A stretch of DNA of 51,187 nucleotides from Peptococcaceae bacterium (GTDB taxonomy: Bacteria > Bacillota > Peptococcia > Peptococcales > Peptococcaceae): the NCBI GenBank assembly GCA_019420345.1, contig JAHZHI010000034.1, positions 1-51,187 of the forward strand, given 5' to 3'. The translations under genes and the position numbers were made by a program. Position 1 is the stretch's first letter. The number at the start of each line of letters is the position of its first letter. Positions 23,196 to 32,160 of this stretch are shown here, one piece after another. A model generated the notes under the pieces. The model was not told the origin of the DNA. It saw only the letters and a list, made by a program, of their open reading frames with translations, and searched no databases.

Positions 23196-25073
23196 ATGAA
23201 AAAAACAATGACCACACGTCAGCAGCTTACGGCCATGAAACGTGTTTTGGCGTACATACTGCATAATTATAAAATCGCGTTTACGCTTGTCGTGCTCTGC
23301 ATCATTGGCACAGTGCTGGCGACTTTGCGCGGGACTCTGTTCATGCAGACGCTCATCGATGATTACATTGTGCCCCTGACCAAGGCTCAATCTCCGGACT
23401 TTTCGGCGCTTGCGGGTGCGCTCTGCTCGTTGGCAGCGACGTATGCTTTAGGCGTGCTCTGCGCCTATGGCTATAACCGCATCATGGTTTCCATCAGCCA
23501 AGGCACCTTGCGTCGTTTGCGCATTGAACTGTTCAAACATATGGAGTCGCTGCCGATTCGTTATTTTGATACCCATGCCCACGGCGACATCATGTCTGTT
23601 TATACCAACGACGTGGATACCCTGCGTCAGTGCATCAGTCAGAGCATTCCGCAGTTTATCAACTCGACCATCACTATTGTCTGTACTTTTGTCAGTATGT
23701 TCGTTCTGGATATCCCGCTGACCATTTTAACGATTGTAATGATCGTCATCATGCTTTTTGTGACCACACGCATTGCTGCCAAATCGGCTGCGTATTTTGC
23801 GGAGCAGCAGCGTGACCTTGGTATCGTCAATGGGTTCATCGAAGAAATGATGGATGGGCAGAAAGTCGTCAAGGTGTTCTGCCATGAAGAAGCAGCGCAG
23901 GAGGACTTCGGCCGTCTTAACGATGTTTTGCGCACGAGTGCCGATAAGGCCAACACCTTTGCCAACATTGCCATGCCGGTCAATGCCAACATTGGGAATA
24001 TCAGCTATGTACTCTGTGCCGTGGTAGGGGCTGTGTTCGCTCTTGGCGGTTACGCTGGCCTGACCCTTGGCACCTTGGTGTCCTTCTTGACCTTGAACAA
24101 AAACGCTTCCATGCCAGTGGCTCACATCAGCCAGCAATTGAATGCCATTGCCATGGCTATGGCTGGCGCTCAGCGTATTTTTGCGCTGCTTGACGAAGAA
24201 CCGGAAGTGGACGAAGGCAATGTCACCCTCGTCAATGTAAGCGAAGACCCATCGGGCAACTTGTGCGAGACCACAGCCACCACCGGAATTTGGGCCTGGA
24301 AAGTGCCGCAGCAGGATGGAAGCTTCAAACTGGTGAAGCTGGAAGGTGACATCGTCTTTGACGATGTGGATTTCGGTTATGTGCCGGAAAAAACCATCCT
24401 ACACAATATCAAGCTCTACGCCACACCAGGGCAAAAAATTGCCTTCGTTGGCAGCACCGGTGCTGGTAAAACCACGATTACAAACCTGATCAACCGCTTC
24501 TATGACACCAGTGACGGCAAGATCCGTTATGACGGCATCAACATCAATAAGATTCGCAAAGCCGATTTGCGCCGCAGCCTGGGCATCGTGCTTCAGGATA
24601 CGCATCTGTTTACAGGCACCGTTATGGAGAACATCCGCTACGGGCGCCTGGATGCCAGCGATGATGAGTGCATCGCTGCGGCAAAGCTTGCCAATGCCGA
24701 TGGCTTTATCCGCCGTCTGCCAGATGGCTACGATACCATGCTCACCGGTGATGGCGAAAGCCTCAGCCAAGGTCAGCGTCAGTTGTTGGCCATTGCGCGT
24801 GCAGCGGTTGCGGATCCACCGGTGCTCATCCTCGATGAAGCCACCTCGTCCATCGATACGCGCACCGAAAGCTTGGTGCAGCAGGGCATGGACGCGCTCA
24901 TGAAAGGGCGCACCACCTTCGTCATTGCGCACCGACTTTCTACCGTCAAAAACGCCGACTGCATCATGGTTCTTGAGCAAGGCCGCATCATCGAACGTGG
25001 CACCCACGACGAACTCCTTGCCGAAAAAGGACGCTACTACCAGCTCTATACCGGCAATGCCATTGGAGAATAA
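23196..25073 (+). CDS. ABC exporter half-transporter, subunit 2 (catalytic)
   Basis: A 625-residue partner of the preceding gene. Six membrane helices are followed by an ATPase domain with Walker A GSTGAGKTT near 418, signature LSQGQRQ near 523 (Gln in place of the usual second Gly), and Walker B VLILDEAT near 543 with the catalytic Glu. An extra segment of about 45 residues sits between the membrane and ATPase domains (EDPSGNLCETTATTG...), as usual for the longer member of such heterodimers. The start ATG follows AGGGAGG. The operon ends with a terminator and is probably controlled by the divergent LysR protein. Confidence 0.92.
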   Translation: MKKTMTTRQQLTAMKRVLAYILHNYKIAFTLVVLCIIGTVLATLRGTLFMQTLIDDYIVPLTKAQSPDFSALAGALCSLAATYALGVLCAYGYNRIMVSISQGTLRRLRIELFKHMESLPIRYFDTHAHGDIMSVYTNDVDTLRQCISQSIPQFINSTITIVCTFVSMFVLDIPLTILTIVMIVIMLFVTTRIAAKSAAYFAEQQRDLGIVNGFIEEMMDGQKVVKVFCHEEAAQEDFGRLNDVLRTSADKANTFANIAMPVNANIGNISYVLCAVVGAVFALGGYAGLTLGTLVSFLTLNKNASMPVAHISQQLNAIAMAMAGAQRIFALLDEEPEVDEGNVTLVNVSEDPSGNLCETTATTGIWAWKVPQQDGSFKLVKLEGDIVFDDVDFGYVPEKTILHNIKLYATPGQKIAFVGSTGAGKTTITNLINRFYDTSDGKIRYDGININKIRKADLRRSLGIVLQDTHLFTGTVMENIRYGRLDASDDECIAAAKLANADGFIRRLPDGYDTMLTGDGESLSQGQRQLLAIARAAVADPPVLILDEATSSIDTRTESLVQQGMDALMKGRTTFVIAHRLSTVKNADCIMVLEQGRIIERGTHDELLAEKGRYYQLYTGNAIGE

Positions 25074-25113
25074 ACAAAAACCGCGCTTTCTTTTTGAAGA
25101 AGGCGTGGTTTTT
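25074..25113 (+). terminator. Terminator of ABC exporter operon
   Basis: Imperfect stem ACCGCGCTTTCTT/AAGAAGGCGTGGT with a T5 tract. Confidence 0.75.
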
Positions 25114-25165
25114 GTGTTTTTCCGATGATATTACTAGATTTTATAGGTTCCACAATAAAGGAAGG

Positions 25166-25194
25166 TTGGGTTTTTGGGGCAGGTAGCCTATAAT
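25166..25194 (+). promoter_or_regulatory. Promoter of glyA-upp
   Basis: -35 TTGGGT (25166-25171), 17-bp spacer, -10 TATAAT (25189-25194). Confidence 0.65.
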
Positions 25195-25231
25195 GAAAAC
25201 ATCAATCCAAAAAAAGAAAGAAGGTCTACTC

Positions 25232-26467
25232 ATGAGTGATATCACTGAATTCCTCGCGCCACAGGATCCTGCTGTGGCCGAAGCCATTGCCCATGAATTA
25301 CAGCGTCAGCGCGACAAGATCGAGCTGATTGCTTCTGAAAACTTTGCCAGCCGTGCTGTGATGGCAGCACAAGGCTCCTGCCTCACCAACAAATATGCTG
25401 AAGGCTACCCTGGCAAGCGCTACTATGGCGGCTGCGAATATGTTGACGTTGTCGAAGATTTGGCACGCGAACGCGCCAAAAAGCTCTTTGGCGCGGAACA
25501 TGCCAATGTACAGCCACACAGCGGTGCCCAGGCCAACTACGCTGCTTATCAGGCAGTGCTGAAACCTGGCGACACGGTGCTGGGGATGAATTTGGCACAC
25601 GGCGGTCACCTGACCCACGGTTCTTCCGTGAACTTCAGCGGTAAGCTCTACCATTTTGAAGAATACGGCGTTTCCCCTGACACTGAAACCATCGATTACG
25701 ATGCTATGGAAGCCAAAGCCATGGAAGTCAAGCCTAAACTCATTGTGGCTGGTGCCAGCGCTTACCCACGCATCATTGATTTTGCCCGCATTCGCGAAAT
25801 CTGCGACAAGTGCGGCGCACTGATGATGGTGGACATGGCACACATTGCCGGCATTGTTGCAGCTGGCCGTCATCCAAACCCAGTGGAATATGCCGACATC
25901 GTTACCACCACTACTCACAAGACTCTGCGCGGACCACGCGGCGGCATGATCCTCTGCAAGGCAGAATTGGCCAAGGCCATTGATAAGTCCATATTCCCTG
26001 GCGCTCAGGGCGGTCCGCTCATGCACATCATTGCTGCCAAGGCTGTGGCACTGGGTGAAGCTTTGCAGCCTGAATACAAAGACTACATCGATCAGCTGCT
26101 GCGCAACGCACAGGCTTTTGCTGAAGCGCTGAAAAACGTCGGCTTCCGCCTCGTCAGCGGCGGCACCGACAACCATCTGCTCTTGGTGGATGTGAAGTCC
26201 ATGGGCCTGACTGGTGCCGAAGCTGAAAAAGCGCTCGATGACTGCAACATCACCTGCAACAAGAATGGCATTCCATTCGACACCGAAAAGCCAACGGTAA
26301 CCAGCGGCATCCGTCTTGGTACGCCAGCTGCCACCACCCGCGGCCTCAAGGAAGACGACTTCCGTGAACTGGCTGAGATCATGAAGGTGATCCTCGTCGA
26401 CAAAGACCCTGAAAAGGGCAAAGCGATGGTAAAGACCATCACCGACCGTTATCCACTCTACGAATAA
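25232..26467 (+). CDS. glyA: Serine hydroxymethyltransferase
   Basis: A 411-residue PLP enzyme that interconverts serine and glycine while charging tetrahydrofolate with a one-carbon unit. Highly conserved blocks are visible: ELIASENFASRAVMAAQGS, NKYAEGYPGKRYYGGCEYVD, HGGHLTHGS, MVDMAHIAGIVAAG, and TTTTHKTLRGPRGG with the PLP lysine. The start ATG at 25232 follows AAGAAGG. It is cotranscribed with upp, 26 bp downstream, a pairing often seen in Bacillota. Confidence 0.97.
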   Translation: MSDITEFLAPQDPAVAEAIAHELQRQRDKIELIASENFASRAVMAAQGSCLTNKYAEGYPGKRYYGGCEYVDVVEDLARERAKKLFGAEHANVQPHSGAQANYAAYQAVLKPGDTVLGMNLAHGGHLTHGSSVNFSGKLYHFEEYGVSPDTETIDYDAMEAKAMEVKPKLIVAGASAYPRIIDFARIREICDKCGALMMVDMAHIAGIVAAGRHPNPVEYADIVTTTTHKTLRGPRGGMILCKAELAKAIDKSIFPGAQGGPLMHIIAAKAVALGEALQPEYKDYIDQLLRNAQAFAEALKNVGFRLVSGGTDNHLLLVDVKSMGLTGAEAEKALDDCNITCNKNGIPFDTEKPTVTSGIRLGTPAATTRGLKEDDFRELAEIMKVILVDKDPEKGKAMVKTITDRYPLYE

Positions 26468-26495
26468 GAACGACCACAGGCAAGGGGGCCGCATG

Positions 26496-27125
26496 ATGGA
26501 GAATGTCCACATTTATGATCATCCATTGATTCACCATAAAATTTCCTATCTGAGAGACAAGACCACTTCGACCGCTGATTTTCGCAATCTTGTCGAGGAA
26601 TTGGCGCTTTTGATGGCTTTTGAAGTGTTGGCGGATCTGCCAACCTATGATGTTTCTGTGGAAACACCGCTGGCAACGGCTGAGTGCCGCCGTGTGCACG
26701 AGAATGGCATGGTGATTGTGCCAATTCTGCGCGCTGGTTTGGGCATGGTGCCTGGCTTCCAGAAGCTTTTGCCATTCGTGCGGGTGGGGCATATCGGCCT
26801 GGCACGCAACGAAGAGACGCATGAACCAGAAGCTTACTATTACAAGATGCCGCCTGGCGTAGAAGACGCCACAGTGATCGTTGTCGATCCGATGCTCGCC
26901 ACTGGCGGTTCGGCGTGTGACGCCATTGCGACCTTGAAAAAGCACGGTTTCAAGCATTTTAAGTTCGTTTGTCTTATCGCTTCGGAAGATGGCATTGCTC
27001 GTCTCCACGGTGAACATCCGGATGTGGAAATCTATGCTGCTGAATGTGACCCTGTGCTTAACGATGATGCTTACATCGTCCCAGGCCTGGGCGATGCTGG
27101 CGATCGTATTTTTGGCACGCTCTGA
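26496..27125 (+). CDS. upp: Uracil phosphoribosyltransferase
   Basis: A 209-residue salvage enzyme making UMP from uracil and PRPP. Conserved pieces: DHPLIHHKISYLRDK near the start, VPILRAGLGMVPGF near 70, the PRPP loop VIVVDPMLATGGSA near 128, and GDAGDRIFGT at the end. ATGs at 26493 and 26496 are both possible; the second has the better spacing from AAGGGGG. It is the last gene before the AT-rich island. Confidence 0.96.
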   Translation: MENVHIYDHPLIHHKISYLRDKTTSTADFRNLVEELALLMAFEVLADLPTYDVSVETPLATAECRRVHENGMVIVPILRAGLGMVPGFQKLLPFVRVGHIGLARNEETHEPEAYYYKMPPGVEDATVIVVDPMLATGGSACDAIATLKKHGFKHFKFVCLIASEDGIARLHGEHPDVEIYAAECDPVLNDDAYIVPGLGDAGDRIFGTL

Positions 27126-27151
27126 TAAAAGAATATTCTCTGGAAAATAAA

Positions 27152-27181
27152 AAAAGCCACAGCTCACAATGAGCTGTGGCT
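27152..27181 (+). repeat. 30-bp direct repeat, left copy (split terminator hairpin)
   Basis: A perfect hairpin (stem AAGCCACAGCTCA/TGAGCTGTGGCTT, loop CAA) that is identical over 30 bp to 34536-34565. This copy has the A-tract on its left but no T-tract on its right, as if a bidirectional terminator had been split by insertion. It brackets the AT-rich island. Confidence 0.85.
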
Positions 27182-27193
27182 TCAGATTGTAGA

Positions 27194-27231
27194 TAAACCC
27201 TATCTTGCTTTTTGTCAAGATAGGGTTTTCT
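27194..27231. terminator. Hairpin/terminator at island left end
   Basis: Perfect 12-bp stem AACCCTATCTTG/CAAGATAGGGTT with T-rich flanks, between the left repeat and the island LysR gene. Confidence 0.7.
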
Positions 27232-27239
27232 CATAAAAT

Positions 27240-27292
27240 AATAAAGAAATATCCCTGTTTCGACACATTTACGTTTGAACGAGGGATATTTT
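27240..27292 (-). terminator. Terminator of island LysR gene
   Basis: Stem AAATATCCCT/AGGGATATTT with T-rich sequence on both sides, directly beyond the LysR stop codon at 27293. Confidence 0.7.
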
Positions 27293-28231
27293 TTATGACT
27301 GTGTTTGGTTGATTATCAGTGGTGGTAGATGTAAGAGTTCGCAATAGGAATTAAGTAAAGTTTGTAAGATGGGGTTGTCCAGAGATTTAGATTGTATGAC
27401 GATGCCGAAATAAAGGGGTGTTTTATCACGAATCGGGACGCTTTTCATAGAATTGAATACAGGCGGGGTATTTGGTGGTGCAATGCCGATAGATATATGT
27501 TTGCCGGTGGCTAAAAGATATTGCAACATGGTTGGTGTAGAGACAGTATTGATAATAGTGGAGTCGGAATAATAAGAACGCAGGAATTTCAGAAGTGGCG
27601 ATTGATCATTGATAGTATAAAGGAGTAAAGGCATCTGCGAGAGTGTTTTTAAAGAAATGGTGGAGTAATTTTTTATGAATTCGTTGTCTGGAGTAGCATA
27701 GGCAGCCAGACGCACATCGATCAGTTTGAAAAACTGAAGTGATGGATAAGTGGTTAAAGTGGAGAGTAGTTCATCGTCTAATGTAAAAAGACCAACAGAA
27801 TCACTACTTTCAAGAAACGCATCAAAATCGGCATCGTTGACGGTTTGGCGTATGTTAATAGATAGTGTTGGATAGTCCATGAGTAAACGATTAATAGGTT
27901 TGGCGTAGATGTTTTCATTGATAGCAACACTGGTGTAAAGCGTTAGATGTTGCATATCGAATTTTTGAGATTGCTGATATTGAAAAGTGGAAAGAAGTTG
28001 CGTATGTGTATTCAGGCATTGAGTTGCCCAAGTTAAAACTTGTTTGCCTTCTTGAGTGAGCGTTATGCCTTTACTGCTGCGAAGGAAAAGTCTGACACCA
28101 AAATGTTCTTCTAAACGTGCGATGATAGCACTAAGATTGCTACGTTCCAAGAAGCATTTTTCTGCTGCTTTCGAAATGGAGCCACATTGGGCTACATTGA
28201 TAAAATATTGGAGATGATCAAGAGTAACCAT
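27293..28231 (-). CDS. LysR family transcriptional regulator (island)
   Basis: A 312-residue regulator with an N-terminal winged helix (LQYFINVAQCGSISKAAEKCFLERSNLSAIIARLE) and an effector domain. It is read divergently from the phosphoesterase-permease genes across a 232-bp gap holding two inverted repeats, so it probably activates them in response to their substrate. Codon use is AT-rich like the rest of the island. Confidence 0.92.
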   Translation of the reverse strand: MVTLDHLQYFINVAQCGSISKAAEKCFLERSNLSAIIARLEEHFGVRLFLRSSKGITLTQEGKQVLTWATQCLNTHTQLLSTFQYQQSQKFDMQHLTLYTSVAINENIYAKPINRLLMDYPTLSINIRQTVNDADFDAFLESSDSVGLFTLDDELLSTLTTYPSLQFFKLIDVRLAAYATPDNEFIKNYSTISLKTLSQMPLLLYTINDQSPLLKFLRSYYSDSTIINTVSTPTMLQYLLATGKHISIGIAPPNTPPVFNSMKSVPIRDKTPLYFGIVIQSKSLDNPILQTLLNSYCELLHLPPLIINQTQS

Positions 28232-28324
28232 AATAAAGATTCCCTTCTTGATAATAAACGTGGAGGAAAGAGCGTTTGTATATATTCATTATAAAGATAG
28301 ATTCATGAATTAGCAATGTGAGAC

Positions 28325-28370
28325 GTATGAAAAATCATACATCAATTAAAAAAGAAGGAAAAATTTGATG
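28325..28370. promoter_or_regulatory. Candidate operators in the LysR-phosphoesterase gap
   Basis: Two inverted repeats: GTATGA-AAAA-TCATAC (28325-28340) and CATCAA...TTGATG (28340-28370). The second abuts the weak -35 of the phosphoesterase promoter, a usual place for a LysR activator. Confidence 0.5.
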
Positions 28371-28372
28371 CG

Positions 28373-28402
28373 TTCCATAAATTTACTTGATTAGGTTATA
28401 CT
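28373..28402 (+). promoter_or_regulatory. Promoter of the phosphoesterase gene
   Basis: -10 TATACT (28397-28402) with only a poor -35 (TTCCAT), consistent with activator dependence. Confidence 0.5.
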
Positions 28403-28463
28403 GAGAGCAAGAAAACAGTAAAGTGTTCAATAGAAATTAATAAATGTGTAAGGAGGATTTTTT

Positions 28464-30500
28464 ATGATTGAGAGAAAAAAAAGAGCAAATAAAATCCTGT
28501 TGTTAGGTGTTGATGGAATGGATCCTCGTTTGACACGAAAATATGTTGATGCGGGGCTTCTGCCAAACATTAAAAAATACATCGAACGTGGTGCGCAGCG
28601 TCATGATTTGGTGATGTTGGGTGGTCATCCGACAGTCACTCCTCCAATGTGGACGACCTTGGCCACTGGTTGCAATTCTAATGTACATGGTATTACCGGT
28701 TTCTTCCGTAAGGGTGATGACATTGATGAGATTGATTACAATTTAGATTCTCGTCTTTGCAAAGCGGAACCATTGTGGAATGTTTTAGCTGAAGCTGGTT
28801 TGAAAACACTTGTTTTCCATTGGCCAGGATCCAGTTGGCCGCCAACCTCTGACAGTGAAAATCTTTACGTTGTTGATGGCACGGCACCTGGGGTTGTCGG
28901 TCAGTCAACTTGTATCGTTGAGTATGAATTTCTTGTTGGCGCCTCGGAAAAATTCACTGATCTCAAATTCATGCCAAAGACACCAATTGAAGCAAGTGCT
29001 GCTTGTGTGACTGACAATGTGGAAGAAGATGATACTGAAATAGGATCTTTTAGTGACAATGCTAAGGCTGGTGCTAATTCTCGTAAAAACTTGATTTGGA
29101 AGCGATGTCAGACGACTACTTCTGCGACCGAAGGCTACACAGATATGGTACAATCACCAATCAAATCCGCAACTGGATGGGCGTCCGCACCAGAGGATGC
29201 TAAAGAATTTACTATTCTTTTCTCTAGAGGCTTGATTCATAGACCGGCTTTGATTCTTAAGAATAAGGATGGCATCTATGATAGCGTTGCTATCTATAAG
29301 AGAAAAAAAGATACTGAACCAATTGTGGTCTTGACTTTGGGTAAGCTGGTGCCGGCTGTTCAGGATGAATCTGTTGTTCACGACAAGCATTTAAAAGTCA
29401 TTCGTAACATGAAGCTTTTACGTATGGCCGAAGATGGTAGCACGCTGACCATGCATGTATCGATGGCTTCCCATATAGAAGATGATTCCGTTTGGCATCC
29501 AAAGAGGATTTTCCGTGAAGTGGCTGATAATGTGGGCTATTCCGTACCACCATCTATGCAGGGGCGTCAGGATAGTTTGCTTATTACCGAATGTATGCTA
29601 GATAACTGGTATGCTGTGGCTGATTGGCAAGCCGCCGCTATTCAGCATTTGATTGAAGCGGAAGATTTAGATGTTGTCTTTTCTCACTTCCATTCTATTG
29701 ACTTAGAGGAACATATGTTCATAAAACATTTAGCTAATCGTCCATTCAATAGACAACCGGTTGAAGTAGCAGAAAAATGGATGAGTGATCTCTATGTGCA
29801 GGCTGATTATTACCTTGGCAAATTCTTACATCTTCTCGATGAAGGTTGGACCATTATGATTTTCTCGGATCATGGTCAGGTGGCTGCTAAGCATAATTTG
29901 CCATTACTTGTTGATATTAATGGTATCTGTACACCAGTTATGGAAGAACTAGGATATACTGTGCTCAGACGTGACGCTGATGGCAATAAGATTCCGGAGA
30001 TTGATTGGACAAAGACTAGAGCAGTTATGCAGCGTGATGGGCATATCTATTTAAATATCAAGGGGCGCAATAAGCACGGTGATATTGACGGTATTGTAGA
30101 TCCAGCGGATCAGTATGAATTAGAGGAACAAATTATTACAGATCTTTATGGTTACAAAGACCCTGAAACTGGTCATAGAGTAGTAACTGTAGCATTGCGC
30201 AACAAGGATGCTATTCTTCTTGGTCAGGGTGGTCCGGAAGCTGGCGATATTTGTATTTGGATTGCAGAAGGTTACAATTTTGATCATGCAGATAGTTTGT
30301 CGACAACTTATGGTGAAAATGATACATCTGTTTCCCCAATCTTTATTGCTGCAGGTCCTGGTTTAAAGGAAGGATATGAAACTGAACGTGTAATTCGTCA
30401 AGTGGATTTTGTGCCAACAATTGCTGTTTTGGCCGGTGTGCGTATGCCTGAACAGTGCGAAGGGGCACCGATTTATCAGATTTTTGCAGAAGAATTTTAA
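28464..30500 (+). CDS. Alkaline phosphatase superfamily enzyme (nucleotide pyrophosphatase/phosphodiesterase-like)
   Basis: A 678-residue protein without a signal peptide, so probably cytoplasmic. The N-terminus has the metal aspartate motif LLLGVDGMD (D17), followed by GHPTVTPPMWTTLATG (residues 54-69), where a threonine nucleophile is expected, and VHGITGF. Later metal-site motifs are SHFHSIDLEEH near 405 and IFSDHGQV near 466. I do not see an obvious third His near STTYGENDT, where one is usual. Such enzymes cleave phosphate mono- or diesters, phosphonates or sulfates. The permease downstream suggests a substrate imported as an anion. Strong ribosome site AGGAGG; AT-rich coding. Confidence 0.82.
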   Translation: MIERKKRANKILLLGVDGMDPRLTRKYVDAGLLPNIKKYIERGAQRHDLVMLGGHPTVTPPMWTTLATGCNSNVHGITGFFRKGDDIDEIDYNLDSRLCKAEPLWNVLAEAGLKTLVFHWPGSSWPPTSDSENLYVVDGTAPGVVGQSTCIVEYEFLVGASEKFTDLKFMPKTPIEASAACVTDNVEEDDTEIGSFSDNAKAGANSRKNLIWKRCQTTTSATEGYTDMVQSPIKSATGWASAPEDAKEFTILFSRGLIHRPALILKNKDGIYDSVAIYKRKKDTEPIVVLTLGKLVPAVQDESVVHDKHLKVIRNMKLLRMAEDGSTLTMHVSMASHIEDDSVWHPKRIFREVADNVGYSVPPSMQGRQDSLLITECMLDNWYAVADWQAAAIQHLIEAEDLDVVFSHFHSIDLEEHMFIKHLANRPFNRQPVEVAEKWMSDLYVQADYYLGKFLHLLDEGWTIMIFSDHGQVAAKHNLPLLVDINGICTPVMEELGYTVLRRDADGNKIPEIDWTKTRAVMQRDGHIYLNIKGRNKHGDIDGIVDPADQYELEEQIITDLYGYKDPETGHRVVTVALRNKDAILLGQGGPEAGDICIWIAEGYNFDHADSLSTTYGENDTSVSPIFIAAGPGLKEGYETERVIRQVDFVPTIAVLAGVRMPEQCEGAPIYQIFAEEF

Positions 30501-30547
30501 GTGCTAAATTGCGAGTTTGTTGTGATGAAATGAAACATTGATGCTGT

Positions 30548-30595
30548 GCTGAATGTAGAAAAAATTAATAGCTACATTCAGCATAGTATTTTTTA
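30548..30595 (+). terminator. Hairpin between phosphoesterase and permease genes (partial terminator)
   Basis: Perfect 11-bp stem GCTGAATGTAG/CTACATTCAGC followed closely by TATTTTTTAT. It could stop most transcripts and lower permease expression relative to the enzyme. Confidence 0.7.
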
Positions 30596-30641
30596 TGGGG
30601 GTTTGTTATATGCGCTTTACAAATATATAAGGAGGGTATAT

Positions 30642-32093
30642 ATGTCTACGTTAAGAAAAAAATCGTCTACTTATTGGATTAATATCACTATTACATTGAT
30701 TATTATGATTGGTTTTGGCTTTTTACCAGCCCCGACTCCGATCACACCATTTGGTATGCAAATGCTGGGAATTTTCTTTGGCATGGTATATGGTTGGAGT
30801 ACGGTAGACCAAATTTGGCCGAGTCTTTTAGGGCTTGTTCTCATGGCTATTTGTGATTATAACACTATTAGTAATGTATTGATTGAAGGTTGGGGTAGCA
30901 GTACTGTCTTTGTTATTGTGCTTGTGTTGGTTTTTTCTCAAGCGATCAGTGATGCAGGGGTTTCCAAATGGTTGGCTATTAAGGCAATCAATCATAAAGT
31001 CTTTTTTGGCCGACCATGGCTGTTTACAGCAGTTCTTATCTATACAGCGTTTTTTCTTAGTTCTATGACAGGTAATGCTTTCATTGGAATGCTTATCATG
31101 TGGGCAGTGACGTATGATGTGTGTGTGATTGCCGGTTATGAGAAAAAGGAAGCTTGGCCTTCGCTTACAATTATTGGAATTACAGTGGCTTCTGTTATAG
31201 GTATGGGATCATTCCCATATCAGTTGGTACCATTAATGGTATTCTCCGCTTATCAAAATTTGGGTGGACCAGCCATTAATTATGGTAGTTATGTATTAGT
31301 CTGTTGGGGTTGTATGTTCTTAATTGTGCTGCTCTATCTATTGGTCAATAAATTTATTTTGCGTGTAAATATTGATAAGATTGCTAGCGTCAACGAGCAC
31401 ACTTTTGACAATATGAAAACTACATTGGATTGTCATCAGAAGGTTTTGTTTAGTGTTTTTGTTCTGATGATAGTATCGTTTTTGGCGTCTCATATATTTC
31501 CGACCACTTGGCCACTCATTGGTATGATGGCTAAACTTGGTCTAGCAGGGCTTTCAGCAATTTTTGTATGTTTGGCGATGCTTATTAAGGTTGATGATAA
31601 ACCGCTTCTTAATTTTCAAGAAATGGCAGGGCGTGGTGTACTTTGGGCAGCTGTCATTTTAACAGCTGCAGCGTTACCGATATCAACGGCTATTACTTCA
31701 GAAGGAACAGGAGTTCAGGAATTCTTAATTGGTGTGTTGGTGCCGTTCTTCAAAGATAAACCGGTGATTCTTTTTGCAGTGCTTATTCTTGCACTTGCAT
31801 TGATAATGACGAATCTTGCCAATAATGCCGTAACGGCTTTGATTTTTATGGCAGTTGTTGTTAGTGTGGCGGGTGCGGTAGGCGCCAATGCCACAGCGAT
31901 GGTTGTTCTTTTAGCGATTATTGTTCATATTGCTATTCTTACTCCGGCAGCTTGTCCGATGGCGGGTATGATGTTTGCCAACAAAGATTGGCTAGAACCG
32001 AAGTATATTTATAAACAAGCTATTGTGCTCATGATTATAGCGGTTATTATTATTTGTACATATGGCTATACGCTTGCCAATATGTTGTTTTAA
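30642..32093 (+). CDS. SLC13-type anion permease
   Basis: A 483-residue membrane protein with about 11-12 helices, resembling the DASS/SLC13 (sodium:sulfate/dicarboxylate symporter) group. Landmarks are LFTAVLIYTAFFLSSMTGNAFIGMLIMW and, near the end, LIMTNLANNAVTALIF and LTPAACPMAGMMFAN, similar to the paired SNT-type motifs of the family. The ATG at 30642 follows TAAGGAGG; upstream codons in the frame are not needed. It probably brings in an organic or inorganic anion, and the phosphoesterase upstream suggests this is the enzyme's substrate or product. Confidence 0.85.
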   Translation: MSTLRKKSSTYWINITITLIIMIGFGFLPAPTPITPFGMQMLGIFFGMVYGWSTVDQIWPSLLGLVLMAICDYNTISNVLIEGWGSSTVFVIVLVLVFSQAISDAGVSKWLAIKAINHKVFFGRPWLFTAVLIYTAFFLSSMTGNAFIGMLIMWAVTYDVCVIAGYEKKEAWPSLTIIGITVASVIGMGSFPYQLVPLMVFSAYQNLGGPAINYGSYVLVCWGCMFLIVLLYLLVNKFILRVNIDKIASVNEHTFDNMKTTLDCHQKVLFSVFVLMIVSFLASHIFPTTWPLIGMMAKLGLAGLSAIFVCLAMLIKVDDKPLLNFQEMAGRGVLWAAVILTAAALPISTAITSEGTGVQEFLIGVLVPFFKDKPVILFAVLILALALIMTNLANNAVTALIFMAVVVSVAGAVGANATAMVVLLAIIVHIAILTPAACPMAGMMFANKDWLEPKYIYKQAIVLMIIAVIIICTYGYTLANMLF

Positions 32094-32103
32094 AATGAGT
32101 GAA

Positions 32104-32131
32104 AAGAGGGGGCTTTGCAGCCTCTTTTTCT
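32104..32131 (+). terminator. Terminator of permease gene
   Basis: Stem AAGAGGGGGC/GCCTCTTT with a T5 tract, leaving the next three genes as a separate unit. Confidence 0.75.
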
Positions 32132-32160
32132 TTACCTGATAAAGAAAGGATGAATCTATA

